From NCBI RefSeq assembly GCF_017114825.1, contig NZ_JADEVO010000006.1, forward strand, positions 1 through 64,000: a stretch of 64,000 bases of DNA, given 5' to 3'. The translations under genes and the position numbers were made by a program. Position 1 is the stretch's first letter. Each line of letters begins with the position of its first letter. Shown here piece after piece: positions 46,181-55,128 of the stretch. The notes under the pieces were generated by a model, which was not told the origin of the DNA, ran no database searches, and saw only the letters and a list, made by a program, of their open reading frames with translations. This stretch comes from Pseudomonas gregormendelii (lineage in GTDB: Bacteria; Pseudomonadota; Gammaproteobacteria; Pseudomonadales; Pseudomonadaceae).

Positions 46181-46269
46181 ATATCAATGGTCGTGTGATC
46201 AATTGGCCAACCAGACCTGCGATGATGGTTTCATACCTTTTTTCGCGACTTTTTTGGTGAAGAATCCCC

Positions 46270-47160
46270 ATGTTGTTAACCCGTCATCTCGATGCCAATG
46301 CCACGCTGGTTTCGCTGATTGAGCCCCTGACCACTCGCGATGGTTTCGCCCCTACGCCGTTGCCGGGCGTCCAGGTTCTAAGGGCCAGTTGTGATGTCGC
46401 GCGCGGTCCGCAGATCTACGAGCCCAGCCTGGTGATCATCGCCCAAGGCAGCAAACTGGCGTACCTGGGGCCGCGTACGCTGGAATACGGAGCCGGGCAT
46501 TATCTGATCCAGGCATTGCCGGTGCCGTTTGAGTGCGAAACATTTTCGGCGCCGAATGGGCCTATGCTGGGGGTTTCCATCGCCATTGATCGGGTGCTGC
46601 TCGGTGAGCTGGTGCTGGCCATGGGGTTGGCGCCGGGGCGGCATATTCCGGCACAGACACCGGAGTCCATGACCTCGGCGGTGCTCGACGATGCCATGCG
46701 CGGTTGCGTGGAGCGGCTGTTGCGCTGCCTGCACGATCCGCTGGAATGCCGGATCATGGGCCAGGCGCGGTTGCGTGAGTTGTTGTACGTGGCATTGCGC
46801 GGGCCTCAGGCCGATGTGCTGCGGGCGCTGGTTGAACAACAGGGGCAATTCGCGCGAATTGCCGCCTCGCTCAGTCATCTGCATGCGCACTACACCGAAC
46901 CGCTGAACGTCGAGACCCTGGCCAGTTGCGCGAACATGAGTGCGTCGACCTTCCACGAGCATTTCAAGCGCAGCACGCTGTTGTCCCCTGTGCAGTATCT
47001 CAAGCGCTTGCGCTTGCTCAAGGCCCAGGCCTTGCTGATGGCCGAAGGGTTGGGCGTGGCGCAAGTGGCGCATCGGGTGGGTTACCAGAGCACTTCGCAG
47101 TTCAGCCGCGAGTACAAGCGCTACTTCGAGCGCAACCCCGGCGAAGAACGCGCCGCCTGA
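46270..47160 (+). CDS. AraC family transcriptional regulator
   Basis: The 296-residue protein has an N-terminal AraC_N-type domain (YEPSLVIIAQGSKLAYLGPRTLEY) and a C-terminal double helix-turn-helix (MSASTFHEHFKRST, then VAQVAHRVGYQSTSQFSREYKRYF). Proteins of this subgroup usually activate a divergent oxidoreductase gene, matching the alcohol dehydrogenase here. The inducer is unknown; an aldehyde or alcohol is plausible. Confidence 0.9.
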   Translation: MLLTRHLDANATLVSLIEPLTTRDGFAPTPLPGVQVLRASCDVARGPQIYEPSLVIIAQGSKLAYLGPRTLEYGAGHYLIQALPVPFECETFSAPNGPMLGVSIAIDRVLLGELVLAMGLAPGRHIPAQTPESMTSAVLDDAMRGCVERLLRCLHDPLECRIMGQARLRELLYVALRGPQADVLRALVEQQGQFARIAASLSHLHAHYTEPLNVETLASCANMSASTFHEHFKRSTLLSPVQYLKRLRLLKAQALLMAEGLGVAQVAHRVGYQSTSQFSREYKRYFERNPGEERAA

Positions 47161-47197
47161 CCCCCCATAGATCCCCCTGTAGGAGCTGCCGCAGGCA

Positions 47198-47228
47198 ACA
47201 AAAAGGCCCCCATTCCGGGAGCCTTGAT
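47198..47228 (-). terminator. intrinsic terminator after the ETF-ubiquinone oxidoreductase gene
   Basis: On the minus strand AAGGCTCCC pairs with GGGGGCCTT (one mismatch, short loop) and runs into TTTTTG. It lies about 16 bases after the stop of the oxidoreductase gene. A half REP-like sequence lies just beyond, at 47172-47195. Confidence 0.75.
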
Positions 47229-47243
47229 GTTCAGGCGCTGGAC

Positions 47244-48908
47244 TTACATGTTCGGGTAAGTCGGGCCACCGGCACCTTCCGGCGCCACCCAGGTGATGTT
47301 CTGCGCAGGGTCCTTGATGTCGCAGGTCTTGCAGTGCACACAGTTCTGGGCGTTGATCTGGAAGCGCTTCTCGCCGTCTTCCTTGGTCACCACTTCATAC
47401 ACGCCGGCCGGGCAGTAGCGCTGGGCTGGTTCGTCGTACAGTGGCAGGTTCTTGCTAATCGGGATGCTCGGGTCAGTCAGCTTCAGGTGGCAAGGCTGCT
47501 CTTCTTCGTGGTTGGTGCCGGAGATGAACACCGAGCTGAGCTTGTCGAAGCTGATCTTGCCGTCTGGCTTGGGATAATCGATCTTCTTGCAGTCAGCCGC
47601 GAGCTTGAGGCACGCATAGTCCGGCTTGGTGTCGTGCAAGGTGAACGGCAGTTTGCCGCCGAAGATGTTCTGGTCCAGCCAGTTGAAACCACCACCCACG
47701 ATGGCGCCGAACTTGTGAATCGCCGGACCGAAGTTGCGGCTGGCGAACAGTTCTTCGTGCAGCCAGCTCTGCTTGAAGGCATCGACGTAGCTGGTCAGCT
47801 CCTCAGTGCCGTCTTTTTCGGCAAACAGCGCTTCAGCCACGGATTCAGCGGCGAGCATGCCGGACTTCATCGCGGTGTGGCTGCCCTTGATCTTGGCGAA
47901 GTTCAGGGTGCCGAGGTCGCAGCCGATCAGCGCGCCGCCCTTGAAGACCATCTTCGGCAGCGAATTCAGGCCGCCTTTGCAAATGGCGCGAGCGCCGTAG
48001 CTGATGCGCTTGCCGCCTTCCAGGTACTGCTTCAGTACAGGGTGATGCTTGAGGCGCTGGAACTCGTCGAACGGCGAGAGATAGGTGTTGCTGTAGGAGA
48101 GATCGACGATCAGGCCGACAACCACCTGGTTGTTTTCCAGGTGATACAGGAACGAGCCTCCGGTGTTTTCAGTGCCCATGATGTCCAGCGGCCATCCGGC
48201 AGTATGGACCACCAGGCCTGGTTGATGCTTGGCCGGGTCGATTTCCCAGATTTCTTTCAAGCCGATGCCGTAGTGCTGGGCGTCTGCCTCGCTGTCGAGG
48301 TTGAAGCGCTTGATCAGTTGCTTGCCGATGTGGCCACGGCAACCTTCGGCGAACAGCGTGTATTTGCCACGCAACTCCATGCCCGGGGTGTACAGGCCTT
48401 CTTTCGGATGACCTTCGCGGTCAACGCCCAGGTCACCCGTGATGATCCCGCGAACCACGCCGTTTTCGTCGAACAGCGCTTCCTGTGCGGCGAAGCCCGG
48501 GTAGATCTCCACGCCCAGGTTCTCGGCCTGCTGGGCCAGCCAGCGGCACAGATTACCCAGGGAGATGATGTAGTTGCCTTCGTTGTGCATGGTCTTGGGC
48601 ACAAAGAAGTCAGGAATTTTCTGCGCGTTGTCGGCGTTCTTCAGGACAAAAATGTCGTCGCGCGTGACAGGCGTGTTAAGCGGCGCACCCAGTTCTTTCC
48701 AGTCCGGGAACAATTCGTTCAGGGCGCGGGGTTCGAAAATCGCGCCAGAGAGAATGTGAGCACCGACCTCGGAGCCTTTTTCGACCACGCAGACGCTGAT
48801 TTCCTTACCGGCTTCAGCGGCTTTCTGCTTCAACCGGCAGGCGGCGGAAAGACCAGCGGGGCCGGCACCGACGATGACGACGTCGAATTCCATGTATTCG
48901 CGTTCCAC
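47244..48908 (-). CDS. electron transfer flavoprotein-ubiquinone oxidoreductase
   Basis: This inner-membrane-associated enzyme passes electrons from reduced ETF to ubiquinone, linking acyl-CoA and amino acid dehydrogenases to respiration. The 554-residue protein has the N-terminal FAD motif VVIVGAGPAGLSAA (about 9-22). At the C-terminus the [4Fe-4S] ferredoxin-like domain has cysteines in CPAGVYE and CVHCKTC, ending with GGPTYPNM. The start MEREYMEFDVV is used as in relatives; an ATG five codons later is possible. It is divergent from etfBA. Confidence 0.96.
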   Translation of the reverse strand: MEREYMEFDVVIVGAGPAGLSAACRLKQKAAEAGKEISVCVVEKGSEVGAHILSGAIFEPRALNELFPDWKELGAPLNTPVTRDDIFVLKNADNAQKIPDFFVPKTMHNEGNYIISLGNLCRWLAQQAENLGVEIYPGFAAQEALFDENGVVRGIITGDLGVDREGHPKEGLYTPGMELRGKYTLFAEGCRGHIGKQLIKRFNLDSEADAQHYGIGLKEIWEIDPAKHQPGLVVHTAGWPLDIMGTENTGGSFLYHLENNQVVVGLIVDLSYSNTYLSPFDEFQRLKHHPVLKQYLEGGKRISYGARAICKGGLNSLPKMVFKGGALIGCDLGTLNFAKIKGSHTAMKSGMLAAESVAEALFAEKDGTEELTSYVDAFKQSWLHEELFASRNFGPAIHKFGAIVGGGFNWLDQNIFGGKLPFTLHDTKPDYACLKLAADCKKIDYPKPDGKISFDKLSSVFISGTNHEEEQPCHLKLTDPSIPISKNLPLYDEPAQRYCPAGVYEVVTKEDGEKRFQINAQNCVHCKTCDIKDPAQNITWVAPEGAGGPTYPNM

Positions 48909-49034
48909 AGGTTATCTCCTACTCAAGGCTCAACAGTTTTTTTTCTAATTGGAGGTTTGGTATCGCATCCATGAATTTCTGCGCAATGCGCCGAACAGGA
49001 CAATCGATTGACCACCTTTCTCTCTGGGTGGCGC

Positions 49035-49063
49035 ATTATATCTACACCACTCTCAGCGTCCAA
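49035..49063 (-). promoter_or_regulatory. sigma70 promoter of the ETF-ubiquinone oxidoreductase gene
   Basis: On the minus strand TTGGAC (49063-49058) and TATAAT (49040-49035) lie exactly 17 bases apart. The start point would be near 49028, giving a leader of about 120 bases. Confidence 0.75.
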
Positions 49064-49065
49064 TA

Positions 49066-49079
49066 CAAACGTTTGTTTG
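49066..49079. promoter_or_regulatory. PsrA-like operator
   Basis: CAAAC at 49066-49070 and GTTTG at 49075-49079, separated by four bases, fit the PsrA consensus (G/C)AAAC-N2-4-GTTTG(C/G) that I recall for pseudomonads. The site abuts the -35 of the ETF dehydrogenase promoter, where binding would repress it. PsrA senses long-chain fatty acids and controls beta-oxidation genes, so the match makes biological sense. Confidence 0.65.
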
Positions 49080-49139
49080 AATTGGCTCAAGCCCAGAGAA
49101 ATCAAAGTCACGCGGCTTATGAACGGCCATTTTGCCGTA

Positions 49140-49165
49140 TTGACCGGAATAGGTGTTCCGGTCAA
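49140..49165. repeat. perfect 10-bp inverted repeat in the etf divergent region
   Basis: TTGACCGGAA (49140-49149) and TTCCGGTCAA (49156-49165) are exact inverted copies around six bases. No T-tract follows, and the left arm begins with a -35-like TTGACC, so an operator is more likely than a terminator. Confidence 0.7.
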
Positions 49166-49456
49166 GATACGGTCGGTTTTGCGCTCGCCGTAGGCTGGCT
49201 GTTGGTTTCAAGAGCACCTCTAAAGACAGGGCGATGGCAGTAGAAGGTGATGCGCAGCGCGGGTTTGGCGCGCAGTTTACACGCCGCGATAATGAATGAC
49301 TCGTTAGTCACCCCTGACCAACGGTCATCAACATTATGAGCGATGGTCACTTGACACTTATGCCGGCGTTTTTAGAGGTGCCCTTGCGCCCGATGAGTAT
49401 CAACCGCCAGGTTCGCCTAGGCGGCTTTCTTTTCACCGGAGAGTAACGAGGAATCC

Positions 49457-50206
49457 ATGAAGGTTCTTGTAGCTGTCAAACGCGTTGTTGATTACAACGT
49501 CAAGGTTCGCGTCAAGGCGGACAATTCCGGCGTTGACCTCGCCAACGTCAAGATGTCGATGAACCCATTCTGCGAAATCGCAGTGGAAGAAGCCGTACGC
49601 CTGAAAGAAAAGGGTGTTGCGACTGAAATCGTCGTCGTCTCCGTCGGCCCGTCCACCGCTCAGGAGCAACTGCGCACTGCGCTGGCCCTGGGTGCCGACC
49701 GCGCCATCCTCGTCGAATCCGCTGAAGATCTGACTTCCCTGGCCGTTGCCAAACTGCTCAAGGCTGTAGTCGACAAGGAACAGCCACAGCTGGTGATCCT
49801 TGGCAAACAAGCGATCGACAGCGACAACAACCAGACTGGCCAGATGCTCGCGGCATTGAGCGGTTATGGCCAGGGCACGTTCGCGTCGAAAGTGGAAATC
49901 AGCGGCGACAGCGTTGCCGTGACCCGCGAAATCGACGGCGGCGCGCAGACGGTTTCCCTGAAACTGCCGGCCATCGTCACCACCGACCTGCGTTTGAACG
50001 AGCCGCGTTATGCGTCCCTGCCAAACATCATGAAAGCCAAGAAGAAGCCTCTTGAAGTGCTGACTCCGGATGCTTTGGGCGTTTCCACCGCCTCCACCAA
50101 CAAGACCGTGAAAGTCGAAGCGCCTGCTGCACGCAGCGCGGGTATCAAGGTCAAGTCGGTGGCTGAACTGGTCGAGAAACTGAAAAACGAAGCGAAGGTA
50201 ATCTGA
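49457..50206 (+). CDS. etfB: electron transfer flavoprotein subunit beta
   Basis: EtfB is the AMP-binding subunit of the soluble ETF heterodimer, the common electron acceptor of acyl-CoA dehydrogenases. The 249-residue protein has the typical start [19 protein letters not shown], the [16 protein letters not shown] segment, and [17 protein letters not shown], in which the recognition and nucleotide-binding residues lie. GGAGAG and GAGGAA are upstream of the ATG. etfA follows after two bases. Confidence 0.97.
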   Translation: MKVLVAVKRVVDYNVKVRVKADNSGVDLANVKMSMNPFCEIAVEEAVRLKEKGVATEIVVVSVGPSTAQEQLRTALALGADRAILVESAEDLTSLAVAKLLKAVVDKEQPQLVILGKQAIDSDNNQTGQMLAALSGYGQGTFASKVEISGDSVAVTREIDGGAQTVSLKLPAIVTTDLRLNEPRYASLPNIMKAKKKPLEVLTPDALGVSTASTNKTVKVEAPAARSAGIKVKSVAELVEKLKNEAKVI

Positions 50207-50208
50207 TT

Positions 50209-51138
50209 ATGACTATCTTGGTAATCGCTGAACACGACAACAAGGTAGTGGCCCCGGCCACCCTGAATACCGTAGCTGCCGCTGCCAAAATCGGTGGCGA
50301 CATCCACGTTCTGGTTGCCGGCCTTGGCGCTGGCGCCGTGGCTGAAGCCGCTGCGAAAATCGCTGGCGTGGCTAAAGTGCTGGTGGCCGACAACGCCGCC
50401 TATGCGCATCAGTTGCCGGAAAACGTTGCGCCTCTGATTGCAGAGCTTGGCAAGGGCTACAGCCACATCCTGGCTGCCGCCACTTCCAACGGCAAAAACA
50501 TCCTGCCACGTGTTGCTGCTGCGCTGGACGTTGACCAGATCTCCGAGATCATCTCGGTAGAAAGCGCTGACACTTTCAAGCGCCCGATCTACGCCGGTAA
50601 CGCCATTGCCACCGTTCAGTCGAACGCGTCGGTAAAAGTGATCACCGTGCGTGCTACCGGTTTTGACCCGGTGGCGGCTGAAGGCGGTTCGGCATCGGTT
50701 GAAACCGTTGCTGCTGCTCACGACGCTGGCACTTCCAGCTTCGTTGGTGAAGAGCTTGCCAAATCGGATCGTCCGGAACTGACTGCTGCCAAGATCGTCG
50801 TTTCCGGCGGCCGAGGCATGCAGAACGGCGACAACTTCAAACACCTGTACGCCCTGGCTGACAAGCTGGGCGCTGCCGTGGGCGCGTCCCGCGCTGCGGT
50901 CGACGCAGGTTTTGTCCCTAACGACATGCAGGTCGGTCAGACCGGCAAGATCGTTGCGCCACAGCTGTACATCGCCGTCGGTATCTCCGGCGCGATCCAG
51001 CACCTGGCCGGCATGAAAGACTCCAAGGTGATCGTCGCGATCAACAAGGACGAAGAAGCGCCGATCTTCCAGGTGGCCGATTACGGCCTGGTGGCTGACT
51101 TGTTCGAAGCCATCCCTGAGCTGGAGAAGCTGGTCTAA
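50209..51138 (+). CDS. etfA: electron transfer flavoprotein subunit alpha
   Basis: EtfA carries most of the FAD-binding site of ETF. The 309-residue protein has the conserved C-terminal FAD domain: SGGRGMQ near 202, [32 protein letters not shown] and [10 protein letters not shown]. It follows etfB after two bases and is followed by an intrinsic terminator, so etfBA is a two-gene operon. Confidence 0.97.
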   Translation: MTILVIAEHDNKVVAPATLNTVAAAAKIGGDIHVLVAGLGAGAVAEAAAKIAGVAKVLVADNAAYAHQLPENVAPLIAELGKGYSHILAAATSNGKNILPRVAAALDVDQISEIISVESADTFKRPIYAGNAIATVQSNASVKVITVRATGFDPVAAEGGSASVETVAAAHDAGTSSFVGEELAKSDRPELTAAKIVVSGGRGMQNGDNFKHLYALADKLGAAVGASRAAVDAGFVPNDMQVGQTGKIVAPQLYIAVGISGAIQHLAGMKDSKVIVAINKDEEAPIFQVADYGLVADLFEAIPELEKLV

Positions 51139-51162
51139 TCCAGCGGCTTCACTTATAAAGAG

Positions 51163-51188
51163 CCCGGCCTTATGGCCGGGTTTTTTTT
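51163..51188 (+). terminator. intrinsic terminator after etfA
   Basis: CCCGGCC pairs with GGCCGGG around a four-base loop and is followed by eight T. It lies 24 bases after the etfA stop. Confidence 0.92.
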
Positions 51189-51199
51189 CGCGTCCCCTT

Positions 51200-51299
51200 T
51201 AGGAGCGAGCTTGCTCGCGATGGAATTCAACGATGACGCCGGGAGCCTGTCACCCTGCGGTATCCTCGGTTTTTTCGCGAGCAAGCTCGCTCCTACAGG
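51200..51299. repeat. inverted REP pair (REPIN) after etfA
   Basis: TAGGAGCGAGCTTGCTCGCGA at 51200-51220 reappears inverted at 51276-51296 with perfect 21-base agreement. The arms are 55 bases apart. It separates etfBA from the substrate-binding protein gene. Confidence 0.85.
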
Positions 51300-51326
51300 T
51301 GGTATTGGTTTGAATGGGAGGGTGTC

Positions 51327-52142
51327 GTGCATCGAGTTTTCGGTTGTGTATTGCTGGGTTTGACGGTGCTGCCTGGACTGGCCAATGCCGCAGGCAAGTG
51401 CGAGCGCCTGGTGGTCACCGGCAGCCCGGATGCACCCCCTTATCTGTGGCAAGACCCGCAGGATCCCAAGCACCTGATCGGCGCCAGTGCCGATCTGTTG
51501 CAGCAGGTGGCGGGGCAGTTGGGCATCAAGGTTGAACTGCTCTATGCCGGCAAACGGTCCCAGGCGCTGGACGAAGTGCGCAGCGGGCGCATGGATCTGC
51601 TCGCCGATGCGCCGCTGACGTTTGGCGAGCTCGACTCCCTGGATTACATTCATCCGCCCTTACTGGAGAACGACTACCTCGTCTGGACTCGCAAGGATTC
51701 ACCGCTGGTCTACAACCAGGCACAAGACCTTCATGGGCATGCCGGTGCGATCTCGGAAAAGGCACGGTTGACGCCGCAGTTCGGTACGTACGCCGAGCAG
51801 CAATTGGCCCTGATCCGCACGCCCAACCTGACGCAGGCATTGCAGAAACTGCTGTTGGGTGAAGTGGAGTTTGTGCTGGCGGGCCGATATTCGGGCATCG
51901 CCGCCGCGCAGTCGCTGAGCATGGCCAATGACCTTGTCGCCCGTGCTGAACCGGTCGACAAACCCGGGCTGTATCTGGCGGTTTCCCACAACTCGGCGTG
52001 CAACGATCCGTGGTTGCGCGGACAGCTGGCGAAAAAGATGACAGAATTGCCCGCGTCCGGTCTGGCGGAAGCCGCGTTGCAGCGCAATATCGAGCGCTGG
52101 AAATTGCAGCAGCAACAACCCGTCAGTACCCCAAAACAGTAG
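51327..52142 (+). CDS. periplasmic substrate-binding protein (SBP_bac_3 type)
   Basis: The 271-residue protein has a signal peptide (HRVFGCVLLGLTVLPGLANA, cleavage near residue 21) and a type 3 extracellular solute-binding fold (TGSPDAPPYLWQDP; SADLLQQVAGQLGIKVELL; GRMDLLADAPLT). There is no ABC permease next to it, so it may be a stand-alone sensor or scavenger. GTG 51327 is chosen because GGGAGGG lies 4-11 bases upstream. It precedes two lipoprotein-type genes with only nine bases between, suggesting one operon. Confidence 0.85.
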   Translation: MHRVFGCVLLGLTVLPGLANAAGKCERLVVTGSPDAPPYLWQDPQDPKHLIGASADLLQQVAGQLGIKVELLYAGKRSQALDEVRSGRMDLLADAPLTFGELDSLDYIHPPLLENDYLVWTRKDSPLVYNQAQDLHGHAGAISEKARLTPQFGTYAEQQLALIRTPNLTQALQKLLLGEVEFVLAGRYSGIAAAQSLSMANDLVARAEPVDKPGLYLAVSHNSACNDPWLRGQLAKKMTELPASGLAEAALQRNIERWKLQQQQPVSTPKQ

Positions 52143-52151
52143 GGATTTTTA

Positions 52152-52508
52152 GTGAGTATTCGACCTCTTTTCGCTGCCCTGGCCGTTCTGGCTCTGGCGG
52201 GTTGTGCAGCCGATCCGGCGCCGAATGAACAAATGCGCCTGACCGAGCAGGCGCTCGAACAGGCCAAGGCCGTGGGGGCTACCGCCGCCGACGTACCGGA
52301 AATGAAATTGGCCGAAGACAAGTTCAACCGCGCCCAAGGCAGCATGAACGACCAGTCCTTCAAGAATGCACGCATGCGCGCCGAACAGGCCGAACTGGAT
52401 GCGCGCCTGGCCGAAGCCCGGGTGCTGACCCTCAAGAGCGAAGAGCAGTTGAACGTACTGAATACCCGCATCACCCGCTTGCGCAAGCAATTGGGAGATG
52501 CCCAATGA
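52152..52508 (+). CDS. DUF4398 domain-containing lipoprotein
   Basis: The 118-residue protein starts with a lipoprotein signal (lipobox LAGC, cysteine 18) and continues as a mostly helical, probably coiled-coil protein with heptad-like Leu/Ala and many Glu/Lys/Arg, matching DUF4398. These proteins usually precede an OmpA-family gene, as here, with a four-base overlap. GTG 52152 has AGGG 8-11 bases upstream. The function is unknown; a periplasmic spacer or peptidoglycan-associated role is plausible. Confidence 0.85.
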   Translation: MSIRPLFAALAVLALAGCAADPAPNEQMRLTEQALEQAKAVGATAADVPEMKLAEDKFNRAQGSMNDQSFKNARMRAEQAELDARLAEARVLTLKSEEQLNVLNTRITRLRKQLGDAQ

Positions 52509-53317
52509 ATAGTGCGTCCAGAGCCTTTGGCGGCTTGATCCTGGTGGGTTGTGCAAGCCTTTATGGCTGTGCCGGCCAGCACAGTGAAACCGCGTTGCAG
52601 GAAGCCGGTATTGACTTCCAGAAGGTCAAGGAAGACTCCAACGTGCTGCGTATTGCGCCCAAGGACGTGATCCGGGCCGGTGAATCCCTGGCTCGCGCCG
52701 ACCGTCTGTCCAGCTACTGGGGCAGTGGCTCGGACGTGCTGCATTACGCCTACCTGAGCCAGCGCTACAGTGAAATCGCCCGGGAGCACACCAACCAGGT
52801 GCTTAACGAAGAGCGCGCGGCCAAGCTCGAACTGGAACGCCAGCGCCTGCAACTGGCCCTGCGCGAATCCAAGTTGCTCAGCGTGCAACAGCAGGGCAAG
52901 TGGCTGGAAGAGCAGATTGTCGCACTCGCCACCACCCAGACCGATCGCGGGTTGGTCATGACCCTGGGTGACGTGTTGTTCGACACCGGCGAAGCTGAGT
53001 TGAAAAGCTCCGCTAACCGCGTGGTGCTGAAGATCGTGCAATTCCTGCAGCTCAATCCCAAACGCGTGGTCCGTATCGAGGGTTACACCGACAGTACCGG
53101 TGGCAAGCAGGAAAACCTCAAATTGTCCCGTGACCGCGCGCAATCCGTGGCCAATGTACTGATGGACCTTGGCATTGATGACAAGCGCATCAAGGTCGAA
53201 GGTTACGGCGATGAGTATCCGGTCGACGTGAACGCCTCGGAACGGGGGCGGGCACAGAACCGTCGGGTGGAAATTGTGTTCTCCGATGAAAAGGGCCAGC
53301 TCGGCGCCGCCCGTTAA
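52505..53317 (+). CDS. OmpA family lipoprotein
   Basis: The 270-residue protein has an N-terminal signal with YGC (cysteine about 22) as a possible lipobox, then a helical DUF4398-like region and a C-terminal OmpA/MotB domain (about 155-265). VLFDTGEAELK, RIEGYTDSTGG, LSRDRAQSVA and GRAQNRRVEI are the peptidoglycan-binding signatures. It probably ties the outer membrane to the cell wall together with the preceding lipoprotein. Confidence 0.9.
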   Translation: MNSASRAFGGLILVGCASLYGCAGQHSETALQEAGIDFQKVKEDSNVLRIAPKDVIRAGESLARADRLSSYWGSGSDVLHYAYLSQRYSEIAREHTNQVLNEERAAKLELERQRLQLALRESKLLSVQQQGKWLEEQIVALATTQTDRGLVMTLGDVLFDTGEAELKSSANRVVLKIVQFLQLNPKRVVRIEGYTDSTGGKQENLKLSRDRAQSVANVLMDLGIDDKRIKVEGYGDEYPVDVNASERGRAQNRRVEIVFSDEKGQLGAAR

Positions 53318-53362
53318 CGGCGGCTGAACTGCATACAACCCGGCAATCCATATTGCTATTCA

Positions 53363-53466
53363 TGGTAGGAACGAGCTTGCTCGCGAAAAACTCATCGACA
53401 CTGCGTTTATCCAGACTTCACGCGTTATCGTTGCCGTTTATCGCGAGCAAGCTCGCTCCTGCAGTG
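53363..53466. repeat. inverted REP pair
   Basis: GAACGAGCTTGCTCGCGA near 53370-53384 pairs with TCGCGAGCAAGCTCGCTCC at 53440-53458. It lies in the 282-base gap between the OmpA-like gene and the MocR-type gene; nothing else is seen there. Confidence 0.75.
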
Positions 53467-53599
53467 GTAAGCCAGTACAGTTTTTGCTGACACTGCACTG
53501 TACGGTCAACTATTCTGGCAACTGTCCCCGTACACTTCTAAACTGTTCCGGTACTGTGCCACATAAGAATAAAATGCCCGTGAAATCGAGTGCTGCGTC

Positions 53600-55039
53600 A
53601 TGACCAATCTCTTGCTGTACCAACGTATTGCTCAACAACTGGCAGAAGACATCCGCCGCGGTGTCTATCAACCGGGGGAGCGCGTGCCTTCGGTGCGCAA
53701 GATGAGTTCGCAGCTCAACGTCAGCCATGCCACCGTGTTGCAGGCTTACGCCAATCTCGAGGATCAGGGGTTGATTCGTGCCCGGCCTCAGTCGGGCTAT
53801 TACGTGCACCAAACCCCGGCCCTGACCGCGCCGACTCCGGACATCGCCAGGGTCGAACGCCCCAGCCTGGTCACGCGCAGCAGCATCATTCAACAGGTGT
53901 TGGTCGAGTCCCGTCGCGAAGGGGTGTTTCCTCTTGGCGCTGCAGTACCGAGCGTCGATTACCTGCCGGTGCGGGCCCTGCATCAGCAGTTGGCCAAGGT
54001 CACGCGGTTTCATAGCCCGCGGGCCTTCAGCTACATGTTCAGCCCAGGCTTTGAACCGCTGCGGCGCCAGGTGGCGATTCGAATGCGTGATGCCGGAGTG
54101 GTGGTCGATCCCTCGGAAGTGGTGATCACCCACGGTTGCGTCGACGCCCTGCAGATGTCCTTGCGCGTGCTGACCCGGCCGGGTGACCTCATAGCCGCGG
54201 AGTCGCCGACTTACTATGGGTTGTTGCAACTGGCTGACCTGCTGGGCCTGAAGGTCATCGAGATTCCCAGCGACCCCGCCACCGGCATGAGCCTGGAAGC
54301 CCTGCAACTGGCCGCCAACCAATGGTCGATCAAGGCGCTGGTTCTGACCACGCGCCTCAGTAATCCCCTGGGCGGCACCATGCCCGAGGAACGCCAGAAG
54401 CAACTGCTGCGCCTGGCGTCGGACTTCGATATCCAGATCGTTGAAGACGATATCTATGGCGAACTGATGTTCGAGCAGGGCCGTACCAAGGCGCTCAAGG
54501 CCTATGACCGGCTGGATCGGGTGATCTATTGCTCAAGCTTTTCCAAGACCCTGTCCCCCGGGGTGCGCATTGGCTGGATGATTGCCGGAAAGTACCAGCA
54601 GGAAATCCAGCGCCTGCAGACCTTCAGCACCCATTCGGCCTGCAGCGTCACCCAGATGGGCATTGCTGCTTATCTGGAAAACGGCGGCTACGATCGGCAT
54701 TTGCGCTACATCCGCCAGGAATACCGCAAGAACCTCAGCGCCTTTCAACTGGCCGTCCAGCAGTACTTTCCCGAAGGCACGCAAATGACCCGGCCCACCG
54801 GCGGTTTCATTCTTTGGGTAAGCCTGCCGGGGCGAGTGAACACCCAGGAACTGCATGTGCGGGCGTTGCAACAGGGGATCAGCATCGCCCCTGGGCTCAT
54901 ATTCAGTAACACCGAGCAATTCAACCACTGTATCCGTCTCAATTGTGGCATCCCGTGGAACCGTGAAGCAGAGCGTGCCTTGATGACTTTGGGCATGCTC
55001 GCCACCCAGCTTTGCCAGGAAACGGCGGCCGGTTTTTGA
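53600..55039 (+). CDS. MocR-type transcriptional regulator (GntR HTH fused to aminotransferase domain)
   Basis: The 479-residue protein joins an N-terminal GntR winged helix (about 7-72: GVYQPGERVPSVRKMS, then NVSHATVLQAYANLEDQG) to a fold-type I aminotransferase-like domain. The PLP lysine is K316 in SSFSKTLSPG. Such regulators bind PLP and often control vitamin B6, GABA or transport genes. No obvious target is adjacent, the flanking genes being an OmpA-like and a small secreted protein, so its regulon is unknown. Confidence 0.9.
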   Translation: MTNLLLYQRIAQQLAEDIRRGVYQPGERVPSVRKMSSQLNVSHATVLQAYANLEDQGLIRARPQSGYYVHQTPALTAPTPDIARVERPSLVTRSSIIQQVLVESRREGVFPLGAAVPSVDYLPVRALHQQLAKVTRFHSPRAFSYMFSPGFEPLRRQVAIRMRDAGVVVDPSEVVITHGCVDALQMSLRVLTRPGDLIAAESPTYYGLLQLADLLGLKVIEIPSDPATGMSLEALQLAANQWSIKALVLTTRLSNPLGGTMPEERQKQLLRLASDFDIQIVEDDIYGELMFEQGRTKALKAYDRLDRVIYCSSFSKTLSPGVRIGWMIAGKYQQEIQRLQTFSTHSACSVTQMGIAAYLENGGYDRHLRYIRQEYRKNLSAFQLAVQQYFPEGTQMTRPTGGFILWVSLPGRVNTQELHVRALQQGISIAPGLIFSNTEQFNHCIRLNCGIPWNREAERALMTLGMLATQLCQETAAGF

Positions 55040-55128
55040 CGGGATGGGCAGGTTATTGCTGTGCATACTTGTCTTGTGCCGGCTAACAGGCGAGCATATG
55101 GCCCTCTGCCGTTAGTGTTGCCGGGTCC

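Larger units (their letters stand above)
48909..49456. other. divergent regulatory region between the ETF dehydrogenase and etfBA
   Basis: This 548-base gap holds the minus-strand promoter (49035-49063), a PsrA-like box (49066-49079), a perfect 10-bp inverted repeat (49140-49165) and a TTGACA hexamer at 49351-49356 with a weak -10 that may serve etfB. Short open frames in it have no family resemblance. Confidence 0.7.

Noticed and set aside
46926..48974. Long plus-strand open frame (682 codons) opposite the ETF dehydrogenase
   Set aside because: It overlaps both the araC gene end and the whole oxidoreductase gene in antisense; composition is that of a GC-rich shadow frame.
48971..49243. 90-codon frame in the etf divergent region
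   Set aside because: It spans the promoter, the PsrA-like box and an inverted repeat, and has no protein-like conservation signature.
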